Below are positions 16,140 to 21,504 of a stretch of 25,950 nucleotides of DNA, in pieces. The notes under the pieces were generated by a model that was not told where the DNA came from, did no database searches, and saw only the letters and a list, made by a program, of their open reading frames with translations. The first letter of the stretch is position 1. Every line of letters begins with the position of its first letter. The stretch comes from a virus: IMG/VR virus record IMGVR_UViG_3300029982_000061, positions 1 through 25,950 of that record. One strand, 5' to 3'. The translations under genes and the position numbers were made by a program.

Positions 16140-16245
16140 TTCTCTGTTTATAGACGGTGGGCCGCACCGGCTTAGCTGCCCGCGCGTCAATTAGCGCAGC
16201 CACGTCTTCCATGCTCCAAAGCGTCGTGCTCAGCTTAGCCGCCAT
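16129..16245 (-). pseudogene. 38-codon ORF, probable transposase C-terminal remnant
   Basis: ATG at 16245, with GGAG nine bases upstream, gives 38 residues beginning [20 protein letters not shown] and ending YKQRISN. The TGA stop lies in the element's left inverted repeat, as the transposase stop does in many compact insertion sequences. The pattern AMAA-x-L-x-x-x-LWSMEDV-x-x-LI followed by a basic tail resembles, from memory, the C-terminal ends of IS1-family transposases. The frame stays open some 33 codons further upstream but through the repeat array, which looks unrelated to protein coding. It could instead be a live micro-gene; I favour a remnant. Confidence 0.4.
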
Positions 16246-16258
16246 GGCTACACACTCC

Positions 16259-16386
16259 GCAGGTTTGTGACTGCAGGTGTAGTGTACTTTATGCAGGTGG
16301 TCAAGTATTTTGCAGGTCTTGTACTTTAATGCAGGCCAAACGGTTTATTGCAGGCATGTCTTATAATTGCAGGCTATAATGTAACC
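16259..16386. repeat. Iteron-like array of seven GCAGG cores, mostly 19 bp apart
   Basis: GCAGG cores begin at 16259, 16273, 16293, 16312, 16331, 16350 and 16369, so the spacings are 14, 20, 19, 19, 19 and 19. Six of the seven read TGCAGG(T/C). The 12-13 bases between cores are A/T rich and only loosely alike (several contain GTACTTTA or GTATTTT). A 19-bp period is not a multiple of three, so this is not coding repetition. Such spacing suits a row of protein binding sites (replication iterons, a repressor array or transposase sites). It fills the gap between the passenger genes and the transposase remnant. Confidence 0.75.
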
Positions 16387-16610
16387 TATTGTTTTTCCCA
16401 CCTTTTAGCGGCCGCGTTCTTAGCAATCTCAGCCCGCCGCTCTGGCGTCATATTCCTGGCACGCGCCTGACCGCCTAACTTGCCCAGCGTCGCCCCAGCG
16501 CTGGCGGCCGTTACAACATCCTCTTCCTCGCCGGTAGCAATCCGCATTACCTTCACGGCGTTGCCGATCACGTCGGCGGGGCGCTTCTCGCCTTTGGGGC
16601 CGCGCGGCAT
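16386..16610 (-). CDS. Small basic passenger protein of unknown function
   Basis: 74 residues starting MPRGPKGEKRPADVIGNAVK; this ATG has a GAGGA eight bases upstream, while an ATG nine bases earlier abuts that site too closely. The middle is acidic (TGEEEDVV) and the C-terminus is LGKLGGQARARNMTPERRAE then IAKNAAAKRW, a Gly/Lys/Arg-rich pattern I recall from many small alphaproteobacterial proteins of mobile DNA, sometimes labelled as nucleic-acid binding. It follows the 75-residue gene by one base, so they form an operon. No enzymatic motif. Confidence 0.65.
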   Translation of the reverse strand: MPRGPKGEKRPADVIGNAVKVMRIATGEEEDVVTAASAGATLGKLGGQARARNMTPERRAEIAKNAAAKRWEKQ

Positions 16611-16611
16611 C

Positions 16612-16839
16612 TCAGTCATCCTCAGAAAACAACGGCTTGGCCAACTCCTGCCGCAAAATCTCGGCCCCTATCGTTTTCAGGAATATCAGTTCCTTGATTA
16701 GATAATCCACATGGGCCTCAAACTCAGGTACGCCCGCAGCGCCTGGGAAGAACGCATTCCGAGAATCTTCCACCGTGTGGGGATGGATATAAATCTGCCT
16801 ATTAAGAATACTCACATTGAAGGTGGTGAGCTTGCCCAT
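16612..16839 (-). CDS. Small passenger protein of unknown function
   Basis: 75 residues beginning MGKLTTFNVSILNRQIYIHP, with a good GGAG seven bases before the ATG. The protein is mixed alpha/beta with a helical, Leu/Ile-rich second half (AHVDYLIKELIFLKTIGAEI), and no Cys, signal or membrane segment. I do not recognise it. It is first in a two-gene unit with the MPRGPKGEKRP protein inside the transposable element. A 9-bp inverted repeat sits 8 bases upstream of the start, so expression may be controlled by binding there. Confidence 0.6.
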   Translation of the reverse strand: MGKLTTFNVSILNRQIYIHPHTVEDSRNAFFPGAAGVPEFEAHVDYLIKELIFLKTIGAEILRQELAKPLFSEDD

Positions 16840-16847
16840 GGTAGTCT

Positions 16848-16871
16848 CCTATGCTTTCCGCTAAGCATAGG
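16848..16871 (-). promoter_or_regulatory. Inverted repeat (possible operator) before the passenger operon
   Basis: CCTATGCTT at 16848-16856 pairs with AAGCATAGG at 16863-16871 across six bases (TCCGCT). It lies between the right end of the element and the ATG at 16839 and partly overlaps the ribosome binding region. It could be a protein binding site, or an RNA hairpin near the start codon. Confidence 0.45.
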
Positions 16872-16918
16872 GCAATCTAGACTCAATAGCTAGTTTCAGT
16901 CCGTATCAATCTTGAGAT

Positions 16919-16938
16919 TTTCAAACTGAGACACTACC
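16919..16938 (-). repeat. Right terminal inverted repeat
   Basis: Exact complement of 16120-16139. Reading inward, one base differs and then TCTC matches again. Confidence 0.85.
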
Positions 16939-16946
16939 CGGAAATC
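16939..16946. repeat. Right copy of 8-bp target site duplication CGGAAATC
   Basis: Same eight bases and orientation as 16112-16119, immediately outside the right inverted repeat. On the minus strand it encodes part of DFR in the interrupted gene. Confidence 0.8.
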
Positions 16947-17142
16947 AAAGACCATTTGAATAGGCTGTTGGTCACTTTTCATGGCGTTATACGCCTCGAC
17001 GTCAGGGATGCGGATCATTCCAAGGGAGACGCCCCATTGAACAGCCTCACGAGGCAACGAAGGGACATGCCCATGCTTCTCTTCGAACAGGTGCCATATC
17101 CTTTGTAACTGCTCATTGTATGTCGCCACGTCAAAAAACTCC

Positions 17143-18930
17143 TTAGAGCGATGCTGGCGCCGGCACGCCCCAACCATCAACAACACTTGCCGGGGCGACA
17201 AATTGGCGAACCTTGACTTTGTATCTCGCCAACCAATCGTATCTTCCCATCTTCCGTTGCAATTGCCCTACTACAATCCCAGGATGCCGCTGTATTCGGC
17301 GAGCAAATCCGAGGGTATCTTTTTCAGAAATGAACGGGGATTTTCTCAGATAAAATGAGTTTAGTTCACTTCTAGGAGCGCAAAAATCAGCAGCAGCATT
17401 ATTTGCAATACGCTCCTCGTCTGGAACGCCATCATCTTCAAGATCATTGCACTCTAAGTCCGTGTCAACAGACTCCGCACTAAGCGTCTGTCCTCGACCA
17501 TGCTTTTGCAACACATGCTCAAGCTCGTGCCTTAACACAAACCAAAAATTATCAATTCTGTCTTGCCTGATTGTCATTCCAACAACGGGGGAATCGCCCA
17601 ACCAAAAGCAAACGCCATCTATATTTGCTTTTGGTAGGGTCTCCACGATAAGAAAACGAACTCCGCATTCCGATAACATTCTCGGAACGTGACGAACCTC
17701 TTCTGGGTCAATCATATAACGGGGAAACTCTGCAATTAACTTTTTTAATTTGATTTCAGAATAGATCGGAACGATCATTTCGGCGGCCAACTGGCGGACG
17801 CGGAATAGCCACGCTAATTGAGAGGGGGTTGTCTCTGCATAATCAGATTTCTTGGCTGCATGAGCCAAATATAGGATATCAGAAAGATCGTTCTTACAAA
17901 AAAATCGCATCATTTGCGCTTCAAGTAATCCGATATCACCATCTTCAAGCCACCCTCTACGAATCATCTCGCGAACGGGGTAAGTGCCCTGCAAAACTGC
18001 CCTGCGTTCGATCCCTGGGTCGGGCCTTCGAGCATTCGCCATTTCGTAAGATTGCTGAATATTGGCCCAGTATTCAGCAGATACATCGAATGCCTTACCA
18101 AAAGCTAACGCCATTTCGGGACTAATACCTCGCTTGCCAGCGATTATCATATTAACCGCTTGCTCAGGAGCATTGAGAATGTAAGACAGGTCACGTTGGG
18201 ACCATCCCCGAGCCTCCAATTCGTCTCGGACGAATTCTCCGGGATGAGGAATATCGGCAAGCCTTGATGCAATGGACATGATTTCCCCCGCTTCCATCTG
18301 TTCGGCGCGGTTGGAGGCCTTTTTCTTTGCAGCATTGATAACATTGTGTGAGGCTGCGGCATCGCGGCGACAAAAAATCGTGATCCCCCGGAAGCGGTGG
18401 TTCGTAGATTTCCACATTCCTATCGCGGCCTCTTGTTCAAATGCATCTTTTCGGTACATCGGGAGCACCTGGTCGAGCCAAACTATGTGCGCGCCAATTG
18501 GAAGTCTTTGGAGCGCGCGCATAACGACATTTCGTTTTACCATTGTAGTTTGATAATGCTCTGCATCCTCGACGCTGTATGGCGGATCAGCCAGCACCAG
18601 ATCATATTGTTGCAGAGGCACGCGCGTTAGAGTTTGAGCATCATCTACATAGGTGGGTTTTAGGGACTCGTTTATATCGACTGTATCCCCCGGAAAGGTG
18701 GAGAGATCGACTTGACCGCTAAAAAGATGCAGTACATGCTTTTTATCGGGAAAAAGCGCCTTTACTCGCCGCAGGTAGCCCGCCGGGTAACCACCATAAT
18801 AAGTCGATTTGACACGGTAATCATTGCCCATAATCCAAGTGCCGACCGCTCTGCCATCCGGCCCAACAAAAAGACATTTGGGAAAACCGGTTTCTTTGGC
18901 ATAATTTTCAATTCTCTCGTCCCACTGCAT
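17143..18930 (-). CDS. Fusion protein: DPPY DNA methyltransferase, HigA-like HTH, ImmA/IrrE-type metalloprotease
   Basis: Start at 18930: AAGGAGG lies seven bases before this ATG, giving 595 residues; an ATG 39 bases upstream lacks such a site. Residues 1-205 form a methyltransferase-like domain with HLFSGQ (68-73, SAM-binding loop position) and ADPPYS (114-119, catalytic motif IV of amino-methyltransferases). Residues about 225-300 match HigA-type XRE HTH proteins (HPGEFVRDELEARGWSQRDL, AGKRGISPEMALAFGKAF, YWANIQ). Residues about 375-530 match ImmA/IrrE peptidases, with zinc motif HELEH at 468-472 and a later Glu-rich helix (DEERIANNAAADF). HTH plus ImmA is a known pairing; the added methyltransferase is unusual. 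A second start is possible at Met218 (18279), preceded by GGGGGA, so a separate HTH-protease may also be made. Confidence 0.85.
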   Translation of the reverse strand: MQWDERIENYAKETGFPKCLFVGPDGRAVGTWIMGNDYRVKSTYYGGYPAGYLRRVKALFPDKKHVLHLFSGQVDLSTFPGDTVDINESLKPTYVDDAQTLTRVPLQQYDLVLADPPYSVEDAEHYQTTMVKRNVVMRALQRLPIGAHIVWLDQVLPMYRKDAFEQEAAIGMWKSTNHRFRGITIFCRRDAAASHNVINAAKKKASNRAEQMEAGEIMSIASRLADIPHPGEFVRDELEARGWSQRDLSYILNAPEQAVNMIIAGKRGISPEMALAFGKAFDVSAEYWANIQQSYEMANARRPDPGIERRAVLQGTYPVREMIRRGWLEDGDIGLLEAQMMRFFCKNDLSDILYLAHAAKKSDYAETTPSQLAWLFRVRQLAAEMIVPIYSEIKLKKLIAEFPRYMIDPEEVRHVPRMLSECGVRFLIVETLPKANIDGVCFWLGDSPVVGMTIRQDRIDNFWFVLRHELEHVLQKHGRGQTLSAESVDTDLECNDLEDDGVPDEERIANNAAADFCAPRSELNSFYLRKSPFISEKDTLGFARRIQRHPGIVVGQLQRKMGRYDWLARYKVKVRQFVAPASVVDGWGVPAPASL

Positions 18931-18963
18931 CGTTGCCTCCTTGACATGGAAACAGCACAGTGG

Positions 18964-18985
18964 AATCATTACGTGATTTGTACAA
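18964..18985. promoter_or_regulatory. Palindromes in the divergent promoter region (possible operator)
   Basis: AATCA-TTACG-TGATT at 18964-18978 and the perfect palindrome TTGTACAA at 18978-18985 lie end to end, 34-55 bases upstream of the start of the fusion gene and facing a short + strand ORF. The gene encodes an HTH protein, so self-control through these sites is a reasonable guess. I could not place convincing -35 and -10 boxes. Confidence 0.35.
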
Positions 18986-19029
18986 GTCTTTTTTTTGAAA
19001 TACGATAAAAATGTTATAGGGGGCGCGTT

Positions 19030-19161
19030 TTGTTAATTACTCTCAATCAAACCGAAATTGATAGATTGCTGACTCAGAACCCAGACACTGAAAAGGACGG
19101 CGGCTTGATACGGAGCGCGGGAGTAATGTATATAACATGCCTATCCGGTTTTCACCCATGA
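19030..19161 (+). pseudogene. 43-codon fragment of a phage gene
   Basis: A TTG start at 19030 with AGGGGG six bases upstream opens a 43-codon frame: LITLNQTEIDRLLTQNPDTE, then KDGG, then unrelated LIRSAGVMYITCL. The first part matches, from memory, the N-terminus of a phage protein with the pattern LT-x-x-EID-x-LL-x-QDP-x-T-x-x-DGGFQ, normally more than 100 residues. The match stops at DGG and the frame soon ends, so this looks like a stump left by recombination. The left arm of a 16-bp inverted repeat lies in its 3' end. Confidence 0.45.
19135..19150 (+). repeat. Left arm of 16-bp inverted repeat
   Basis: ACATGCCTATCCGGTT, exactly complementary to 19601-19616. The pair encloses two small + strand genes. 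No target site duplication is visible outside the arms. Confidence 0.7.
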
Positions 19162-19194
19162 CCACAAAATCTTGAAGCACAGGAGCAAACCAAG

Positions 19195-19404
19195 ATGACC
19201 ATCAGCATCAACGTCAGCGTGAACGGCAACTACAAGGTACCAGTCACGACGAAGTATGGCGACAACGAGCCGACCACGGAAGTGATCACCGGGCGCGGCC
19301 ACGACGGGCCGTTCGTGAAGAATATCCCCTACTACCACGGTTCCAACCCGAGCAACGTGGTCACCGTCACGGTTGGGCCGGAAGAGCAGGACACTGGCGC
19401 ATGA
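19195..19404 (+). CDS. Small protein of unknown function
   Basis: 69 residues, ATG at 19195 with AGGAG about ten bases upstream. Beta-rich and soluble (MTISINVSVNGNYKVPVTTK, VVTVTVGPEEQD). No family recognised; no Cys, signal or membrane segment. It overlaps the next gene by ATGA, and both lie inside a 16-bp inverted repeat, so they look like a two-gene cassette. It is oriented like the late genes and opposite to the genes on either side. Confidence 0.6.
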   Translation: MTISINVSVNGNYKVPVTTKYGDNEPTTEVITGRGHDGPFVKNIPYYHGSNPSNVVTVTVGPEEQDTGA

Positions 19405-19574
19405 AGCCTGTGTTTCCCGACCCCGTGCGCCTCTCGCGCGAACGGCAGGAGAGGCGCAAGAAGTTGGCTGGGCTTCGGCCCGGCTGGCTTTGTCCGAAGT
19501 GCGGGAGCGCTCACGGACCGAATGTCGAGACGTGCCCTGAGGGTCGCACGCCGCATCGGGACATCATCCGATGA
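19401..19574 (+). CDS. Small zinc-binding-like protein
   Basis: 57 residues in an ATGA overlap with the preceding gene. A basic N-terminal half (LSRERQERRKKLAGLRPGW) is followed by CPKCGSAHGPNVETC: Cys31, Cys34, His38 and Cys45, a likely zinc site of knuckle or ribbon type. Such proteins often bind nucleic acid. It ends at 19574 within another ATGA, opening a 21-codon frame that runs into the right arm of the inverted repeat and is probably not a gene. Confidence 0.55.
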   Translation: MKPVFPDPVRLSRERQERRKKLAGLRPGWLCPKCGSAHGPNVETCPEGRTPHRDIIR

Positions 19575-19600
19575 CCCAACATCTCGCCCCCGTGGGCGCT

Positions 19601-19616
19601 AACCGGATAGGCATGT
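19601..19616 (-). repeat. Right arm of 16-bp inverted repeat
   Basis: AACCGGATAGGCATGT, exact complement of 19135-19150. About 450 bases separate the arms. Confidence 0.7.
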
Positions 19617-19652
19617 GTCAAACTAGCGGCTGTTAAATATCCGTGGGTTATT

Positions 19653-19835
19653 TCAGCCATTATCGTCAGCCTTTATAGGTTCGTCTGCTTCCAAATTAGC
19701 CTCGACATTGTGTTCGATTTCCAAGTGTTCTTCCAATTTGGCGAAACCATCATAACGAACGCCTTTGTGAACTCGCCAGCGTTTAAAACGGCGGCCACAT
19801 ATTCTGCATTTGATTATCGCCGAGTTATTTTCCAT
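19653..19835 (-). CDS. Small C2H2-like zinc finger protein
   Basis: 60 residues from the ATG at 19835 (a longer reading to 19895 begins with sequence unlike the rest). IIKCRICGRRFKRWRVHKG and LEEHLEIEH place Cys10, Cys13, His37 and His42 in a C-x2-C ... H-x4-H arrangement, a single zinc finger with a long loop. The C-terminal 18 residues are acidic. The basic finger suggests nucleic-acid binding. It is on the early strand, downstream of the 109-residue gene and beyond the operon terminator. Confidence 0.6.
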   Translation of the reverse strand: MENNSAIIKCRICGRRFKRWRVHKGVRYDGFAKLEEHLEIEHNVEANLEADEPIKADDNG

Positions 19836-19911
19836 GTTTAATAACCCAAACCACGATTGCCAACATTGCAACAAGCGGCCCGTGAAAGCTTGCAAATCAC
19901 ACAGGTATGGA

Positions 19912-20241
19912 TCATGCGCTACCTCGCGTTGGCATGTGTTTTGCCGAATAATCGGCGATGAAGGACTGCAATTCCTTATCGATACTATTCATGCGACGAA
20001 GATCACGCTCTGTCGGCTCGCTGTTCGGGTCGAGCATTGTCATGATGCTGCTGAAAAGATGCTGCGCTCCGGCAAAGAAGGCTTGGTGCATCTCGTCCAG
20101 TTGGATTTGAGGTGCGTCCTTCGGGATTGCTTGAACCCGCAGCAATAGCCAGCCCAATTCTATTATTTTACCCTCATCGGCCGCATTATCCGTGATGGTT
20201 TTTACGACCTGTTCGAGTTTACGGCGCTTCGCTTCACCCAT
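19912..20241 (-). CDS. Phage protein of unknown function (MGEAKRRK start)
   Basis: 109 residues, mostly helical: MGEAKRRKLEQVVKTITDNA, IELGWLLLRVQAIP, LDEMHQAFFAGAQHLFSSIM, DLRRMNSIDKELQSFIADYS. GGAG lies eight to nine bases before the ATG. The MGEAKRRK opening is frequent in small phage and bacterial proteins, but I cannot tie this one to a function. It begins 30 bases beyond a strong terminator for the upstream operon, so it needs read-through or its own promoter, which I could not locate. Confidence 0.55.
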   Translation of the reverse strand: MGEAKRRKLEQVVKTITDNAADEGKIIELGWLLLRVQAIPKDAPQIQLDEMHQAFFAGAQHLFSSIMTMLDPNSEPTERDLRRMNSIDKELQSFIADYSAKHMPTRGSA

Positions 20242-20270
20242 GTTTTATCTCCGACCTGCAGAAAATAAGC

Positions 20271-20301
20271 AAAAAGAAAAAAAGTGACGGTTGTCCGTCA
20301 C
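20271..20301 (-). terminator. Intrinsic terminator of the early operon
   Basis: On the minus strand GTGACGG, a four-base loop (ACAA) and CCGTCAC are followed by TTTTTTTCTTTTT: a 7-bp perfect stem with a long T tract. The TGA stop codon of the upstream gene lies within the first arm of the stem. Confidence 0.9.
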
Positions 20302-21470
20302 TGCATCGCAGCCAGCGCCTTTTCAGCCATTTCGCTGATTTCACCGGCATAGCCAGCAAAATCTCCGCCCAAGGCTTCCATTTCTACCCACACAGGTCTG
20401 TTGAGATCGACCAGTTCACGGAGGGCCAGAACGCGGCCGGCGCCCTGCATTTTGGAGATTTCCTTGGTCCACCACGACAGCCAATCATCGCTGATTGGTA
20501 CGTTGGTATCTGGCTTATTTGGTGTCTTGATCAGCCAGCGGGACGGCACCGCAGTTTTGGCTATCTTGGTGGCTTCGGTTTTAGCAACCTCCCTTTCAAG
20601 CCGATCCATCTTCGATCCAATTTCTTCCTGAGCGCCGAAGAAATCAGAAGCCTTGGCGCCATCTTTGAGTTGCGTGTAAATCCCGCGCAATGTCACTAGA
20701 TGATCTGGCGTCATCGTATCCAGTGATGCGCCAATATGCCTCACCAAAGCCTTGTCGTTGATGCCGAATTCTTGACTGAACGCCATCACCATTTTGCGCA
20801 CCCGATCACCAAACGGCTCCTTGCCGCCGCTGATCATGGTTTTGCGACATTGTGCCACCGCATCATCGACTAAATCGCCCGGCAGAACGGCCAGGATACG
20901 GGCACGTAGGCGGCGCGCGCCTTGGTTGGCGGTTACTTCGTAAATATCACGCTCGCCCGTCAGGACGATGTTGCCGCCCTTTTTGTCGCGCACATGGGTG
21001 ACCGTGAATTTCTGGCTTGATCTGGCATTTGTTTCCAAATCCCAGGCATACGCTTCCATTTCCGATAGACCGGCAACGGTCGCTGTGCCTGGTTTGCGGC
21101 TCAATTCTGCCGTGCCAAACTCGATATTTCCCCAAATCCTGGCGAGTTCTTCGGCGAGGCGAATGCTCGGACCCTCCACCTTCTCGCCGCGATTGTAGGT
21201 GTAGATCGCGCTCTCGGCGAGGCCAAGGCGCTGGCATGCCTCCATCGCCCGTGCATAAGCCACTTGAGGATCGCGCGGGAAGCGCTTGGCGATAACCATG
21301 CGGCTTTGAACTTCGGCTGTGGCGCGCTGGCTCTCGATCGCCACCGCGCCGGCGTGGGTGCGATCATCGGTCTGGCGCTCAAACGGATTGTGATGGCTGG
21401 ATACCGGCAATCTGGTATCCTGCACAATTACATCGCCCTCATGGGGATCGTGGTTTGGCATGTCGTTCAT
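20298..21470 (-). CDS. Candidate phage single-strand annealing/recombination protein
   Basis: 390 residues. The core (about 55-235) reads VIAKRFPRDPQVAYARAMEA, YTYNRGEKVEGPSIRLAEEL, IWGNIEFGTAELSR, AYAWDLETN, DIYEVTANQGARRLRARILA and VLPGDLVDDAVAQCRKT. I recall this pattern from phage proteins next to recombination nucleases, usually unnamed. It is the last gene of an operon with a YqaJ-type exonuclease and a DnaQ-like exonuclease. Two-component phage recombination pairs a 5'-3' exonuclease with an annealing protein, so that role is inferred. It has none of the sequence motifs I know for RecT or Erf. The C-terminal third is helical and charged. Confidence 0.55.
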   Translation of the reverse strand: MNDMPNHDPHEGDVIVQDTRLPVSSHHNPFERQTDDRTHAGAVAIESQRATAEVQSRMVIAKRFPRDPQVAYARAMEACQRLGLAESAIYTYNRGEKVEGPSIRLAEELARIWGNIEFGTAELSRKPGTATVAGLSEMEAYAWDLETNARSSQKFTVTHVRDKKGGNIVLTGERDIYEVTANQGARRLRARILAVLPGDLVDDAVAQCRKTMISGGKEPFGDRVRKMVMAFSQEFGINDKALVRHIGASLDTMTPDHLVTLRGIYTQLKDGAKASDFFGAQEEIGSKMDRLEREVAKTEATKIAKTAVPSRWLIKTPNKPDTNVPISDDWLSWWTKEISKMQGAGRVLALRELVDLNRPVWVEMEALGGDFAGYAGEISEMAEKALAAMQ

Positions 21471-21504
21471 GGTCTTTGCTTTCTTTGGCTGTGGCGTTGA
21501 AGGG

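Larger units (their letters stand above)
16120..16938 (-). mobile_element. 819-bp non-autonomous transposable element with two passenger genes
   Basis: The ends are exact 20-bp inverted repeats, GGTAGTGTCTCAGTTTGAAA at 16120-16139 and its complement at 16919-16938, extending to 25 bp with one mismatch. An exact 8-bp direct repeat (CGGAAATC) flanks it. Inside, all on the minus strand, are two small genes (16839 to 16386), a 19-bp-periodic TGCAGG array and a 38-codon ORF ending inside the left repeat that resembles a transposase C-terminus. No full transposase is present. GG-ended repeats, an 8-bp duplication and that remnant fit an IS1-family origin best; IS1595-like elements also make 8-bp duplications. 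It interrupts the gene that starts at 17129. Family is inference; the insertion itself is seen directly. Confidence 0.8.
16896..17129 (-). pseudogene. Small gene truncated by the transposable element
   Basis: The GTG at 17129 has AGGAG eight to nine bases upstream and lies 13 bases after the methyltransferase-HTH-protease gene, so it is the next gene of that operon. The protein starts VATYNEQLQRIWHLFEEKHG and reads QQPIQMVFDF, then enters the element and gains an alien tail (VVSQFENLKIDTD). If the element and one copy of the duplication are removed, the frame continues DFRDDVEERRYWDINK and on to a stop at 15991, overlapping the endolysin 3' end. I recall small alphaproteobacterial proteins with YNE-x-L-x-x-IW near the start and PIQ-x-V-x-DF-x-DDV-x-ER near the end. 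Function unknown. Confidence 0.75.

Noticed and set aside
16348-16380. Plus-strand promoter with TATAAT boxes in the repeat array
   Set aside because: TATAAT occurs twice, but neither has a -35 box at the right distance, and it would point at the 3' end of an opposing gene.
16259-16386. CRISPR array
   Set aside because: Only a six-base core repeats every 19 bases with degenerate, short spacers; no long conserved repeat and no cas genes.
19580-19600. Short hairpin CGCCC-CCGT-GGGCG as a terminator
   Set aside because: The stem is only five base pairs and no T tract follows on either strand.
19571-19636. 21-codon frame opening in an ATGA overlap after the zinc-like protein
   Set aside because: Very short, runs into the inverted-repeat arm and has no recognisable sequence; coupling alone is not enough.
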